Shown in pieces: positions 1 to 9,890 of a DNA stretch of 64,000 nucleotides. The position numbers were made by a program, and so were the translations under genes. The stretch spans positions 62,001 through 126,000 of the forward strand of contig NZ_JAEAGR010000006.1 of assembly GCF_015999265.1 (NCBI RefSeq), given 5' to 3'. The stretch is from Mobilitalea sibirica (GTDB lineage Bacteria; Bacillota; Clostridia; Lachnospirales; Lachnospiraceae). Position 1 is the first letter of the stretch; every line of letters begins with the position of its first letter. The notes under the pieces were generated by a model. It was not told the DNA's origin and searched no databases. It saw nothing but the letters and a program-made list of their open reading frames with translations.

Positions 1-642
1 ACCGTCTACTTCAATAAAACCTCCCGGTAGACGAAACATCTTAAGATAAGGCATCAGCTCTAAGGATCTGGAAAGCTCCTCCTGTGCCAGAGCACTCCCT
101 TTTGCAAAGTTAACCTGATATTCCATTAAGAAGTTAATCACCCGATGGACATTATCTTCTGTTATTACATGATATTGATAATCGGGAAACAATTTTTTAA
201 ACTTATTAATGTGATTTCTCTGTCCGCTATATCTTCGACCGGCTAAGGTGGAAAGATCTTCATAGTGGTATAAATAATCAGACCAGTCCCGGCTAGGGGT
301 ACCTGGTATAGTTCCTTTATATCCATCCACCAAAATAGGAAGGCCTTCTTTTGGGACGGTGCAAAACCATAATGGGATTTCCTGTGCACGACAATATTCT
401 TTTAATGCATCCATTGCCTTATCAAGAGAACCGGTTCCAACCGGAATGGTAAAGGATGTTCGGTTTAAGAATTTAACTTTAAACAAAAGCATATTATCAT
501 AAATTGCATAACTAGTATTATAAAAATCACGCCACATATACATAGCACCAATGGTGTAATCACTGGTTCTGCTTATTTTATACTTAAAAAATTCTGCTGT
601 TTTCAAAAGATTATCAGCATTAATTTTTTCAAATGTTAACAT
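1..642 (-). CDS. DUF2156 (LPG-synthase C-terminal-like) protein, 3' end cut by window edge
   Basis: An open frame runs from ATG at 642 down to base 1 without a stop: 214 codons of the N-terminal part. An AGGAGGC ribosome site sits 5 bases before the start. The translation has the DUF2156 / phosphatidylglycerol lysyltransferase C-terminal-like pattern, including a DLSTLAGRRYSGQRNHINKF segment typical of this GNAT-fold family. Members of this short soluble type lack the membrane half of MprF and their substrate is generally unknown, so aminoacyl-lipid synthesis should not be assumed. It is transcribed leftwards, divergent from the radical SAM gene. The C-terminal third is probably outside the window. 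Confidence 0.8.
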   Translation of the reverse strand, partial: MLTFEKINADNLLKTAEFFKYKISRTSDYTIGAMYMWRDFYNTSYAIYDNMLLFKVKFLNRTSFTIPVGTGSLDKAMDALKEYCRAQEIPLWFCTVPKEGLPILVDGYKGTIPGTPSRDWSDYLYHYEDLSTLAGRRYSGQRNHINKFKKLFPDYQYHVITEDNVHRVINFLMEYQVNFAKGSALAQEELSRSLELMPYLKMFRLPGGFIEVDG

Positions 643-1024
643 AATAGCCTCCTAAAATATCAAGTTTCAGAACCAACTATATCATAAGGCGTTCGGTCTG
701 TCCAGTTTTTCTCAAATGGTATCAATGCTAAATACGTACTTTTTAATGCTTTAGTGTTAGTCGTATTTTCATAAACGACTAATCCTTCAAAGAGGTATAC
801 ACCCAAAAATGCCTCGTGTCCATATGACAGACAATAGATTTATGAATCATCATAAGTCTATTATCCGCGTTAAGTGAAAAGTTATTTCTTTAAGTATAAA
901 AGCAATAGCTAAATCAAGTAAAAAATACATATGGTTGAAGTGGTTAATCTGTGGTAAAATAATTAAATATATATTTATAAATGTATTATTATATACGTTA
1001 TTGTTGTATTGGAAAGGTATAAAA
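643..1024. other. Intergenic region between two divergent genes
   Basis: These 382 bases separate divergent genes and should hold both promoters. The only clear structure is a small hairpin at 757-782 (TTAGTCGT / ACGACTAA, 8 bp stem, 10-base loop). An open frame reaches back to 935, but the stretch 935-1024 codes for an implausible hydrophobic lead-in and lacks a ribosome site, so I treat it as non-coding. Confidence 0.5.
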
Positions 1025-2767
1025 ATGAAGATTTTACTAGTGGCAATTAATGCTAAATATATTCATTCGAATCTTGCTGTTTACAGTCTACGGACTTTTG
1101 CAAGTAAGTATAGAGATAATATAGGCATAGTGGAATATACAATAAATAATCAAATGGAAGATATAATGAAAAAAATTTATCTAGAAAAGGCGGATGTCGT
1201 AGCATTCTCCTGTTATATCTGGAATATAGATATCGTGCTTCGGGTTTCAAAGGAGTTAAATAAGATACTTCCTGATGTGAAAATATGGCTTGGGGGCCCA
1301 GAAGTAAGTTATAATCCCATTGAATATCTGAAAAAAAATCCTCAATTATATGGAATTGTAGTTGGTGAGGGAGAACAAACTTTTCTGGAGCTTTCTGAGT
1401 ATTACTTAGAGCACGGTAAAGACTTAAGCAAAATATGTGGGATAGTTTATCGGGAAAATCTTGTTTCTAATGATATAAACAAAGAAAGTGAAAAATTTCA
1501 TGTCTCAGGGCCCAGAAAACAGCTTTCATTGGATAGTATCCCTTTTCCTTACGAGGACATGGAAGTATTTAAAAACAAAATTATATACTATGAAAGCAGT
1601 AGAGGATGTCCTTTTTCCTGCAGTTATTGTCTATCTTCCATAGAGAAAGGAATACGCCTAAGAAGTATAGAATTGGTAAAAAAAGAGTTAAAAGTATTTT
1701 TGGATTATGGGGTTCCTCAGATTAAATTCGTGGATCGCACCTTTAATTGTAACAAAAAACATGCCATGGATATTTGGCAATTTATCAAAGACAATGATAA
1801 TGGCATAACGAATTTTCATTTTGAGATATCAGCGGATTTATTAAGTCAAGAAGAGCTTAAGCTGCTTGCTACTTTAAGGCCGGGACAAGTCCAGTTTGAA
1901 ATAGGGGTTCAGACAACGAATCCTGATACAATTAAGGCTATTCAAAGAAATATGAATCTGGAAAAATTGTTCCATAATGTAGAGCTGATTCGTAAGGCTA
2001 AAAATATCCATCAACATCTGGATCTGATTGCAGGCCTACCTTTCGAGGGATATGATTCTTTTAAAACCTCCTTTAATGATGTTTACCTTCAAGAGCCGGA
2101 TCAACTACAGTTAGGATTTTTAAAGGTATTAAACGGTTCTCTTATAGATGTGGAAAGTGAGCAATATGGTATCGTATATCAGGAAAAAGCCCCTTATGAG
2201 GTACTTTTTACAAATCACCTTAGTTTTTCCGAGCTATTAAAGCTTAAGGGAGTTTGTGAGATGGTAGAAGCTTACTATAATAGCGGACAATTTAAGTATT
2301 CCATAAAATATCTGGAGCATTTCTTTCAAACACCCTTTGATCTGTATAGTGAGCTTTCCGGTTATTACACAGATAATAAGCTGGATGAAGTTGCGCACAC
2401 CAAACTACGTCGATATGAAATTCTTCTGGATTTTTTATCAGAGAAAATGTTACAATTGAGTATAAAGAATAAGACCACACTAGCTGTATTTTCCGAGATT
2501 TTATTGTTGGATTTGTGTCTAAGAGAAAATATAAAAAGCAGGCCAAAGTTTGTATCCAGTCCATTACTATCGTATCAAGAGATACGAGCTATCTGTGAAG
2601 CACAGGGCTTAGATCGAAAAAACATTCGGGTTGAACAGTTTGCTTATGATGTGATTACTTCTGCATATGAGGGAAAGGCAATACAAAAGGATACCACGAT
2701 ATTATTTGATTACAGCTTAAGAGACCCTCTCAGCTATGGCGCTAAGATTACCGTAATAGAAAAATAA
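1025..2767 (+). CDS. B12-binding domain radical SAM protein (DUF4080 type)
   Basis: The start is placed at ATG 1025 (GGAAAGG site 7 bases upstream), giving 580 residues that begin directly with the beta-strand of a B12-binding fold (MKILLVAINAKYIHSNLAVY). The radical SAM domain carries the CxxxCxxC iron-sulfur motif at C195, C199 and C202 (RGCPFSCSYC), so it should form a [4Fe-4S] cluster and cleave S-adenosylmethionine. The C-terminal ~200 residues match the DUF4080 domain usually attached to this subfamily. The substrate is unknown; B12-dependent radical SAM enzymes often methylate unactivated carbons, but many DUF4080 proteins are uncharacterised. No maturation partner is adjacent. Confidence 0.88.
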   Translation: MKILLVAINAKYIHSNLAVYSLRTFASKYRDNIGIVEYTINNQMEDIMKKIYLEKADVVAFSCYIWNIDIVLRVSKELNKILPDVKIWLGGPEVSYNPIEYLKKNPQLYGIVVGEGEQTFLELSEYYLEHGKDLSKICGIVYRENLVSNDINKESEKFHVSGPRKQLSLDSIPFPYEDMEVFKNKIIYYESSRGCPFSCSYCLSSIEKGIRLRSIELVKKELKVFLDYGVPQIKFVDRTFNCNKKHAMDIWQFIKDNDNGITNFHFEISADLLSQEELKLLATLRPGQVQFEIGVQTTNPDTIKAIQRNMNLEKLFHNVELIRKAKNIHQHLDLIAGLPFEGYDSFKTSFNDVYLQEPDQLQLGFLKVLNGSLIDVESEQYGIVYQEKAPYEVLFTNHLSFSELLKLKGVCEMVEAYYNSGQFKYSIKYLEHFFQTPFDLYSELSGYYTDNKLDEVAHTKLRRYEILLDFLSEKMLQLSIKNKTTLAVFSEILLLDLCLRENIKSRPKFVSSPLLSYQEIRAICEAQGLDRKNIRVEQFAYDVITSAYEGKAIQKDTTILFDYSLRDPLSYGAKITVIEK

Positions 2768-2898
2768 AAGTAATATACGGAGGATATTCAAAGGTCAAGT
2801 GAATATAGGTATGGTTACTGATTTATAGATTATAAGCGGTGTCAGTTGTTTTATAATCTGATAGTAGTTATTTATTAGATATTAGAAAGGTGAAATAA

Positions 2899-3561
2899 GT
2901 GAAAAAAAGAAAAGTTTCCAAAAAGGAACAAGAAAGAATAGATAAGATATTACAGGCGTTTAATCGGGAATATGGACTAGAGTACCGTTGCTTTCTCAAT
3001 TACGAAACACCTTGGCAGCTTTTGTTTGCTACCATATTAAGTGCACAATGTACCGATGAACGGGTAAACATTGTAACGAAGGATTTGTTTCAGAAATATA
3101 AAAGTATTGAGGATTTCGCCCAAGCGGATCAACTGGAATTGGAACGAGATATTCATTCAACAGGTTTTTTTAAGAATAAGGCGAAAAACATCATCGAATG
3201 TGCGAAACGATTATTATATGAATACAATGGTGAAGTACCAAAGGATATTAATGAGCTGGTCAGTCTGGCGGGGGTAGGAAGGAAAACAGCCAATGTAATT
3301 AGGGGAAACATCTATAAGGAACCCAGTATTGTGGTTGATACCCATGTGAAAAGAATCTCACAAAGACTTGGACTTACCAAGGAAGAGGATCCGGTTAAAA
3401 TTGAATTTGAACTAATGTATAAATTGCCAAGAGAACAATGGATATTATATAATATCCAAGTGATTACCTTTGGAAGAAGTATCTGTACAGCCAGAAGTCC
3501 AAAATGTACAGAATGTTTTTTGAGAGAGTACTGTAAATATTATATAAATCATCAGAAGTAG
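2899..3561 (+). CDS. nth: Endonuclease III (DNA glycosylase/AP lyase)
   Basis: This 220-residue protein removes oxidised pyrimidines and nicks the abasic site. The helix-hairpin-helix LAGVGRKTANV carries the catalytic lysine K129, and the catalytic aspartate is D147 (VVDTHVKR), the same 18-residue spacing as E. coli K120/D138. The C-terminus has the full [4Fe-4S] ligand set C-x6-C-x2-C-x5-C (CTARSPKCTECFLREYC). The start is GTG at 2899 behind AGAAAGGTG. Length is normal for the family. It stands alone, 131 bases after the radical SAM gene. Confidence 0.96.
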   Translation: MKKRKVSKKEQERIDKILQAFNREYGLEYRCFLNYETPWQLLFATILSAQCTDERVNIVTKDLFQKYKSIEDFAQADQLELERDIHSTGFFKNKAKNIIECAKRLLYEYNGEVPKDINELVSLAGVGRKTANVIRGNIYKEPSIVVDTHVKRISQRLGLTKEEDPVKIEFELMYKLPREQWILYNIQVITFGRSICTARSPKCTECFLREYCKYYINHQK

Positions 3562-3698
3562 TATTAGCGTTTGAAAGTTACTTAAAAAAGAAAAAAGCCC
3601 TTGAAGGTTTTCGTAAAATATCATAGAATAGGTTTTAATTCCAATCGTCAGAAAAATACACTTGATAGTATAGGATATAACATTCATTGGTATAATAA

Positions 3699-4313
3699 TT
3701 ATTCAGAAATCCTAACATGAGTTAACTCATGAAGGATGGCATCTTTATTGTAAATATTGGTCTTTCTAAGTCTTTCAATCAGAAAGTCAATTTTTTCAGG
3801 GGTATTTTCTTCCATATAAATCTTTTTTAAGAGTTGATAAGTTTTACGAACATCGGTAGAGCAGGTAACCGCATATTCTAATACATTAACGGCGTCAGAT
3901 CGATAACCTAAGGTATATAATCGATCGCCCCATCTATGGAGAATACTTACAAGAGTGGTATAATTATTGTCCGCTTCCGAAAGAAGAGTAATATTGGCAG
4001 CGCCATATTTTAATTTAAGCTCTGTATTCGTAATTCCGGTCAGATTTAAAATTTTCTTTTCGTTAAGACTTAGAATTAAATCACGATAGGAATTAAGAGT
4101 TGCATCTGCTTTATCTGACATAGGTAATTGCTCTATCGGAATTTTGATATAATTTAAAAAGGATATATCTACTTTTCTGGTAGCGTTCGCACTGTTTTCT
4201 ATATGCCAAAAATGATCTGAGGTTTTTTTGGATTGTTTATTTGATTTTCGGATTTCTACTTGTAGCCAGACTACAAATATGATAACAATACTAAACAAAA
4301 CAGGTATTTGCAT
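3699..4313 (-). CDS. Membrane-anchored protein of unknown function
   Basis: I do not recognise this 204-residue protein. Residues ~4-18 form one hydrophobic segment, followed by a basic stretch (EIRKSNKQSKK), so it is probably a single-pass protein with a long soluble part. The remainder is helical in character (spaced Leu/Ala, no Cys motif), with a loosely TPR-like C-terminal half, but no clear repeat. ATG 4313 has an AGAAAGG site. It is divergent from the small membrane ORF at 4353 and shares a 39-base intergenic stretch with it. Confidence 0.65.
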   Translation of the reverse strand: MQIPVLFSIVIIFVVWLQVEIRKSNKQSKKTSDHFWHIENSANATRKVDISFLNYIKIPIEQLPMSDKADATLNSYRDLILSLNEKKILNLTGITNTELKLKYGAANITLLSEADNNYTTLVSILHRWGDRLYTLGYRSDAVNVLEYAVTCSTDVRKTYQLLKKIYMEENTPEKIDFLIERLRKTNIYNKDAILHELTHVRISE

Positions 4314-4352
4314 ATATTACAACCTTTCTTAATACCAATGGAAAGAGGTGAA

Positions 4353-4466
4353 ATGATGAATTTTCATAACAGAAAAACCAAGAAAATGATTTCAACTGTA
4401 ATAATCGTTATGGTTATCCTGGCAATGATCATACCAAGTGTTATAGGTATATTTAATTTATTCTAA
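4353..4466 (+). CDS. Small single-pass membrane protein (37 aa)
   Basis: A short frame with a strong ribosome site (GAAAGAGGTG at 4341-4350) immediately before ATGATG. The peptide has a basic N-terminus (NFHNRKTKKM) followed by one transmembrane helix (VIIVMVILAMIIPSVIG) and ends just after it. This layout resembles the DUF4044/Prli42-like small membrane proteins of Firmicutes, but I cannot confirm membership. The second ATG (4356) could be the real start. Its function is unknown. Confidence 0.6.
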   Translation: MMNFHNRKTKKMISTVIIVMVILAMIIPSVIGIFNLF

Positions 4467-4615
4467 TTAAATATACATAATGAATGCTGAAATGTCAATC
4501 TGCCAAAGATTATCTTGAATAATCTGATTCATATGTTACAATAGGAAGAAATTAATGGAAGACAATAGCTTAAATAAAAAACAGCTAAGGTTAGCAAGTT
4601 TAAGGAGGATGAAGA

Positions 4616-6235
4616 ATGAGCAGGAGAAGATTTATACTATCCGCGATATTTTTATCGCTTTCCTTTTTATTGCCGGGAGATAGACTCTTTGCAACTGCTG
4701 AAGAAAATAATATAATTCCCAAGGGTGTTTTCATAGATGAAGTGGATGTAAGTGGGATGACAAGAGGGGAAGCAGAGGCAGCTATAGATGATTTTGTAGA
4801 GAGCTTACAAAGTAGAGGGATTGCTATATTAGTCGGTGAGGGAATGGTCACGACTACCTTAGGCGATTTAGGCTATACAGTCCAGGAAAATGATAATATA
4901 GATAATGCATTATCACTAGGGAAATCCGGTAATTTGATTAAAAGATATAAGGACTTAAAGGATATCGAACAGGGAAATATCGTATACCCTTTATCATTTA
5001 CACTGAATGAAAGTAAGCTAAGAGATATTATTGTTACACAGGTTAGTACTTATAATATTGAACCGGTGAATGCAACCATAGCAAGGAAGAATAAAGAGTT
5101 TGTTTATACGGATCATATCGTAGGAAAAAAGGTAGATATAGAAGAAACAACAGGGATTATTACCAATAGTATCTTGAATAATTGGAATCGCAAAGATATT
5201 GTTGTTGAAGCAGCTATGGAAGATGATATGCCTATATTTACAAGGGAAGTAGTGGAAAGATGTAATACATTGTTAGGAACTTTTACTACGGAATATGCGG
5301 ATTCGGCAGAAGGAAGAGCTGCTAATCTGGCCAATGGAGCCAGATTAATCAACAATGCGGTTATATATCCGGGGGAGGTGTTCTCCAGTTATAAATATCT
5401 GACTCCTTTTACCGTGGAGAACGGATATTATGTCGCGGGTGCTTATCTGCAAGGTAGGGTAATCGACAGTGTCGGTGGTGGTGCCTGTCAGGTGACAACG
5501 ACCCTTTATAATGCGGTATTAAATGCTGAACTGGAGATTGTAGAGAGACAACCTCATTCCATGACGATCAGCTATGTTGATTTAGCAAGAGATGCGGCGA
5601 TAGCAGGAACTTACAAGGATTTTAAATTCAAAAACAATACGGATGTTCCCATTGTAATAGAAGCATATACCAAAGGCAGAAGAATTACATTTAATATCTG
5701 GGGTGAAGAAACAAGAGATACGAAGAACAGAAGGGTAGAATATGTAACGGTTGTTTTATCAGAAACACCGCCTCCGGCTGATGTTATTACAGAAGATCCT
5801 ACACAGCCTACAACCTATCGAAAGGTTACCCAATCTGCCCATACCGGTTATAAGTCAGAATTATATAAAGTAGTATATGAAAATGATGTAGAAGTAAGCA
5901 GAACCCTGATTAATAAAAGCAATTATGCAGCTGCTCCGAGGTACGTGACAGTAGGAACTAAGGTAGTGGAAGAAGAACCTGAGAAGCCCGATGATTCGGA
6001 GGAAGCTAATAATCCGGAGGATAACGATCCATCAGAAGATCAGGAACCAAAGGAAGATGAGGACCAGGATCAGGAAGAAGAGCAGGAACCGGAGCAAAAT
6101 CAGGTGGATGAAAGTGAAGCGAATGAAGAGGTAGAAAGTCAATCGGTTATACCGGAGAATAAGACGAATCCGAATGGTCATTTGCAGAGTGATATTTATT
6201 GGGATTCTACATGGGATATGGAAGATCCGGAATAG
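4616..6235 (+). CDS. VanW family / G5 domain cell-wall protein, secreted
   Basis: 539 residues with an AAGGAGG site before ATG 4616. Order: signal peptide (1-28), a putative peptidoglycan-binding-4-like region (~30-200), a VanW domain (~225-350; GEVFSSYK and GGGACQVTTTLYNAV are its hallmark blocks), a G5 domain (~375-450), and a highly acidic Glu/Pro/Asp tail (~450-515). VanW proteins are named after a vancomycin-cluster gene, but their biochemical role is unproven; G5 domains bind wall polysaccharide. The gene is therefore a probable wall-associated protein and does not by itself indicate vancomycin resistance. It is monocistronic as far as the flanks show. Confidence 0.92.
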   Translation: MSRRRFILSAIFLSLSFLLPGDRLFATAEENNIIPKGVFIDEVDVSGMTRGEAEAAIDDFVESLQSRGIAILVGEGMVTTTLGDLGYTVQENDNIDNALSLGKSGNLIKRYKDLKDIEQGNIVYPLSFTLNESKLRDIIVTQVSTYNIEPVNATIARKNKEFVYTDHIVGKKVDIEETTGIITNSILNNWNRKDIVVEAAMEDDMPIFTREVVERCNTLLGTFTTEYADSAEGRAANLANGARLINNAVIYPGEVFSSYKYLTPFTVENGYYVAGAYLQGRVIDSVGGGACQVTTTLYNAVLNAELEIVERQPHSMTISYVDLARDAAIAGTYKDFKFKNNTDVPIVIEAYTKGRRITFNIWGEETRDTKNRRVEYVTVVLSETPPPADVITEDPTQPTTYRKVTQSAHTGYKSELYKVVYENDVEVSRTLINKSNYAAAPRYVTVGTKVVEEEPEKPDDSEEANNPEDNDPSEDQEPKEDEDQDQEEEQEPEQNQVDESEANEEVESQSVIPENKTNPNGHLQSDIYWDSTWDMEDPE

Positions 6236-6404
6236 TAAGAATTAATTTAACAAGTATGTTTTACCTTTATAAAATATAGACGTGCGAAAGAAAAAATTAC
6301 AATGGTATACTGCTAGATATTTAGAGATCAAATCCATTACATTAATGGAATAGGATCATGATGGCAGATATATTACGGACAGTAATGAATAGTTGGAGAA
6401 TAAA

Positions 6405-7388
6405 ATGAACCTTGGTAAAATACCCGAAACAGTCCTTAAAAGGTCTGTATTAAACCAAATAAAGCATCGGCGAAATGAAGTTCTTGTAGGCCCTTCTGTT
6501 GGCGAAGATTGCAGTGTTCTCGCTATAGCAGAGGATGAGGTTATTGTTATGTCTACGGACCCGATTACAGGAACCATAAAGGACATAGGAACCTTTGCCG
6601 TCCATATCACAGCCAATGATATTGCCTCGGAGGGAGCACAAATAATTGGAATTATGCTTTCTATTCTATTGCCGGAGCAAACACAGGAACAAGAATTAAA
6701 GACAATAATGAAAGATATAGAAGCTGTATGCGAAACATTGGATATTGAAGTTATCGGCGGCCATACGGAGGTTACAAAAGCCGTTAATCAACCAATTATC
6801 ACAGTGACCGGTGTAGGTAAAATGAAACGGTCAGAAATCATAAAAACTTCTGGTGCGATACCCGGCCATGAAATAGTCATGACTAAATGGGCAGGACTGG
6901 AAGGAACTGCAATTATAGCGGCTGAGAAAGAGCAGGAATTGCTATCGAAATATACAGCCGGATTTCTTGAGGGAGCTAAGCGAATGCTTGATCATATATC
7001 TGTCGTTCGTGAGTCGGTAATAGCGAGAGAGGTTGGAGTGACATCAATGCATGATGTAACCGAAGGAGGTGTCTTCGGAGCATTATGGGAAATGGGCGCT
7101 GCCTCTAAGGTAGGTATGGAAGTGGATTTAACAAAAATTCTTCTAAAGCAGGAAACGGTAGAAATCTGTGAGTTCTATGATATAAATCCATATATGTTGA
7201 TTTCCAGCGGATGCATGCTTATCGTTACGGATAAAGCTAACAGGTTGGTAGATAGTTTAAAAGCGGAAGGCATACCTGCAGCTGTGATTGGACATATTAC
7301 GCAGGGAAATGAACGAATTGTGATGAATGGTGATGAAAAACGTTACCTGGAGCCTCCTAAAGGTGATGAGCTTTATAAAGTAGTATAA
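6405..7388 (+). CDS. AIR synthase-related protein (HypE/ThiL/SelD superfamily)
   Basis: The protein has the two-domain AIR-synthase layout: an N-terminal ATP-binding half with VGPSVGEDCSVLAI and STDPITGT, and a C-terminal half with SMHDVTEGGVFGALWEMG, a close match to HypE-like proteins. With ATG 6405 (GGAG site 6 bases upstream) it has 327 residues; a TTG at 6393 is a weaker alternative. True HypE ends in a -PRIC cysteine for hydrogenase CN ligand synthesis; this one ends GDELYKVV, so it is not functional HypE. Its substrate is unknown. No hyp genes are nearby. Confidence 0.85.
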   Translation: MNLGKIPETVLKRSVLNQIKHRRNEVLVGPSVGEDCSVLAIAEDEVIVMSTDPITGTIKDIGTFAVHITANDIASEGAQIIGIMLSILLPEQTQEQELKTIMKDIEAVCETLDIEVIGGHTEVTKAVNQPIITVTGVGKMKRSEIIKTSGAIPGHEIVMTKWAGLEGTAIIAAEKEQELLSKYTAGFLEGAKRMLDHISVVRESVIAREVGVTSMHDVTEGGVFGALWEMGAASKVGMEVDLTKILLKQETVEICEFYDINPYMLISSGCMLIVTDKANRLVDSLKAEGIPAAVIGHITQGNERIVMNGDEKRYLEPPKGDELYKVV

Positions 7389-7575
7389 AATCCCTAGATA
7401 ATAAGGAATTGTATTTACATGTTGCTTTGTTTTTAGACAGTTATAGATTAATTTGAAAAGCTCACATAAGAATAGTATTGTCATATTATTAGTTATAGTA
7501 AATTTTGTTTCCGGCTGAATAAATGGCAGTCTCAGAATTTACTTTAAAATTGGATAGAAAAGAGAGGGATTGTGG

Positions 7576-8058
7576 ATGAGAGAAAAGATCTTGGCAGCTA
7601 TTGATAAAAACAGTAAACTGACGGCAGCAGATTTAGCAATCATGTTAGGTTCTACAGAGGATGAAATTAAATCAATTATCAGTGAGATGGAAAAAGAGCA
7701 TATCATATGTGGTTACCCGACCCTGATTAATTGGGATAAGGTGGAGTGTGAGAGAGTAACAGCTTTAATTGAAGTAAAAGTAACTCCACAACGGGGACTG
7801 GGTTTTGATAAGATTGCTGAAAGAATTTATCAGTTTGCAGAAGTGCAATCTGTATATCTGATGTCGGGCGGATTTGATCTTACGGTTTTGATTGAAGGGA
7901 AAACCATGAGAGAAGTTGCGAGTTTTGTGTCTGAAAAACTGGCACCAATGGATGCCGTTCTTAGTACGGCCACTCATTTTGTATTAAAAAAATACAAAGA
8001 GCACGGTCTGCCACTCGTTCAAATCAAACATGATGAAAGGATGTTGATTACCCCTTGA
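7576..8058 (+). CDS. Lrp/AsnC family transcriptional regulator
   Basis: 160 residues: N-terminal winged HTH (~1-50; DLAIMLGSTEDEIKSIISEM) and a C-terminal RAM/AsnC ligand-binding domain (EVKVTPQRGLGFDKIAERI; SGGFDLTVLIEG). Such proteins bind amino acids and act as local or global regulators. GAGAGGG lies before ATG 7576; the TTG at 7570 is less likely. The stop overlaps the aminotransferase start by four bases, so the two are translated together, and the regulator probably senses or controls the aminotransferase's amino acid. Confidence 0.93.
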   Translation: MREKILAAIDKNSKLTAADLAIMLGSTEDEIKSIISEMEKEHIICGYPTLINWDKVECERVTALIEVKVTPQRGLGFDKIAERIYQFAEVQSVYLMSGGFDLTVLIEGKTMREVASFVSEKLAPMDAVLSTATHFVLKKYKEHGLPLVQIKHDERMLITP

Positions 8059-9221
8059 GAAACCCATTATCAAAAAAAGTAGTTAGTATACAACCCTCAG
8101 GTATTCGAAAATTTTTTGACATTGTCAGTGAAATGAAGGATGCAATATCCCTTGGTGTAGGAGAACCTGATTTTGATACACCCTGGCATATTAGAGAAGA
8201 GGGGATCTATTCCTTAGAGAAGGGAAGAACCTTCTATACCTCTAACGCAGGTTTAAAGGATCTAAAAGTTGAAATCTGCAAATATTTAAAAAGAAGATTT
8301 GGTTTAGAATATCAACCGGACAAAGAAACATTAGTAACCGTAGGAGGAAGTGAGGCTATTGATATTGCTCTTCGTGCCATGCTGGAGCCGGGTGATGAAG
8401 TATTAATACCTCAGCCTTGTTATGTATCCTACCACCCATGTACTATTCTAGCCGGTGGTGTACCGGTTGTTATCGAATTAAAGGGAGAAAATGAATTTAA
8501 ACTTACCAAGGATCAGCTTTTAGATGCAATTACCGATAAGACCAAAGTTATCATTCTTGCATACCCGAATAATCCAACCGGTGCTACAATGGATTATGAT
8601 GATTTAAAACAGATCGCAGACGTTATTGTTGAAAAAGATCTTTATGTTATATCAGATGAGATATATTCAGAACTGACCTATGGCAGAAAACATGTTTCTA
8701 TTTCATCCTTACCGGGACTTAGGGATCGTACCATTGTAATTAACGGATTCTCTAAATCATATGCTATGACAGGCTGGAGACTTGGCTATGCGGTGGGCCC
8801 GGCTTTGATTATTGAACAGATGACGAAGATACATCAGTTTGCTATTATGTGTGCTCCTACAACCAGTCAGTATGCCGGTGTAGAAGCTTTAAAGAACGGT
8901 GATGCCGATGTTGAAATGATGAAGGATGCTTATGATAAACGCAGAAGATACTTAGTTCATGCATTTCGTAGTATGGGAATTGAGTGTTTTGAACCGTTTG
9001 GTGCTTTTTATGTATTCCCATGTATTAAATCACTGGGAATGACCTCCGAAGAATTTGCAACAAAATTACTTGAGGAAGAGAAAGTGGCTGTAGTACCGGG
9101 AACTGCTTTTGGAGATTGTGGTGAAGGTTATTTAAGAATTTCTTATGCATATTCTATCGAGAACCTTAAGATAGCAATTGAGCGTATTGAACGATTTGTG
9201 AAAAGGTATAAAGACCGTTGA
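8055..9221 (+). CDS. PLP-dependent aminotransferase, class I/II
   Basis: 388 residues, fold type I. Recognisable blocks are GVGEPDFDTP, YPNNPTGA, SDEIYSEL and NGFSKSYAMTGWRLGY, in which K234 is the expected PLP-binding lysine. It resembles the PatA/AspC-like clostridial group; the exact amino donor cannot be told from sequence. The start is TTG 8055, overlapping the TGA of the Lrp gene (TTGA). The Lrp-aminotransferase pairing is common in Clostridia. Confidence 0.93.
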   Translation: MRNPLSKKVVSIQPSGIRKFFDIVSEMKDAISLGVGEPDFDTPWHIREEGIYSLEKGRTFYTSNAGLKDLKVEICKYLKRRFGLEYQPDKETLVTVGGSEAIDIALRAMLEPGDEVLIPQPCYVSYHPCTILAGGVPVVIELKGENEFKLTKDQLLDAITDKTKVIILAYPNNPTGATMDYDDLKQIADVIVEKDLYVISDEIYSELTYGRKHVSISSLPGLRDRTIVINGFSKSYAMTGWRLGYAVGPALIIEQMTKIHQFAIMCAPTTSQYAGVEALKNGDADVEMMKDAYDKRRRYLVHAFRSMGIECFEPFGAFYVFPCIKSLGMTSEEFATKLLEEEKVAVVPGTAFGDCGEGYLRISYAYSIENLKIAIERIERFVKRYKDR

Positions 9222-9270
9222 TAAACGCTAATCTATTTTGGTGTAAAAGTACATTTTAAGTAGCTTTTAC

Positions 9271-9300
9271 TTGAAATATAGGGACTACCTGTGATAGAAT
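9271..9300 (+). promoter_or_regulatory. Candidate sigma-A promoter for cheX
   Basis: TTGAAA (9271-9276) and TAGAAT (9295-9300) are separated by 18 bases and lie 30 bases before the cheX start. The match is only moderate. Confidence 0.4.
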
Positions 9301-9329
9301 GCTTATAGGATACATAGGAGGTAACTTAA

Positions 9330-9800
9330 ATGGCCACATTGAATGCAGACCACATTAATCCGTTCTTGATGGCTTCGACAAAAATACTAAAGGAAATGTG
9401 CTTTGTTGATGCCAAATTAGGAAAACCACATGTAAAGGATCCTGTTTTTTTAGATAATACGTTAGTGATATTAATTGGCTTTACCGGCGAGATGAAAGGG
9501 CAAGTAATGATAGCCTTTGAACATGATATTGCCTGTGATATCGCTTCTAAAATGATAATGATGCCGGTTACTCAACTGGATGAATTGGCAAGAAGTGCTA
9601 TATGTGAATTGGGAAATATGATACTTGGTAATACGGCCACGGTGTTTTCTACCAAAGGAATTGAAATAGATATAACACCGCCGACAGTAGGAAGCGGAAC
9701 AATGTCTTTTAGCAATAACTATGCAAAAAATATCTGTATTCCTTTAGAGTATGATGATAACAAAAAAATAGAAATAAATGTAGCAATAAAAGGTGATTAA
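9330..9800 (+). CDS. cheX: CheX-like chemotaxis phosphatase
   Basis: 156 residues matching the CheX/CheC family that dephosphorylates CheY-P. The helix ELARSAICELGNMILGN has the family's ExxN phosphatase signature (E-L-G-N). Central residues GEMKGQVMIAF form the typical beta-strand pair. Start ATG 9330 behind AGGAGG. No other chemotaxis or flagellar genes are in the window, so it is an orphan here. It could act on a CheY located elsewhere or on another receiver domain. Confidence 0.88.
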   Translation: MATLNADHINPFLMASTKILKEMCFVDAKLGKPHVKDPVFLDNTLVILIGFTGEMKGQVMIAFEHDIACDIASKMIMMPVTQLDELARSAICELGNMILGNTATVFSTKGIEIDITPPTVGSGTMSFSNNYAKNICIPLEYDDNKKIEINVAIKGD

Positions 9801-9817
9801 TTCACCTTTTTTCTTTA
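9788..9817 (+). terminator. Rho-independent terminator of cheX
   Basis: AAAAGGTGA (9788-9796) pairs with TCACCTTTT (9802-9810) around a 5-base loop and runs into TTTTTTCTTT. It overlaps the last codons of cheX. Confidence 0.85.
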
Positions 9818-9890
9818 TAAGGATTAGTATGCCAAAAGCCCAGAAGTAAAATAATATACGTAAATTTGCACAATTTTAGCTATTGAATTC

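Noticed and set aside
4616-6235. Calling the VanW protein a vancomycin-resistance gene
   Set aside because: No vanA/vanH/vanX or D-Ala-D-Lac ligase neighbours; G5/VanW architecture occurs widely in sensitive Clostridia.
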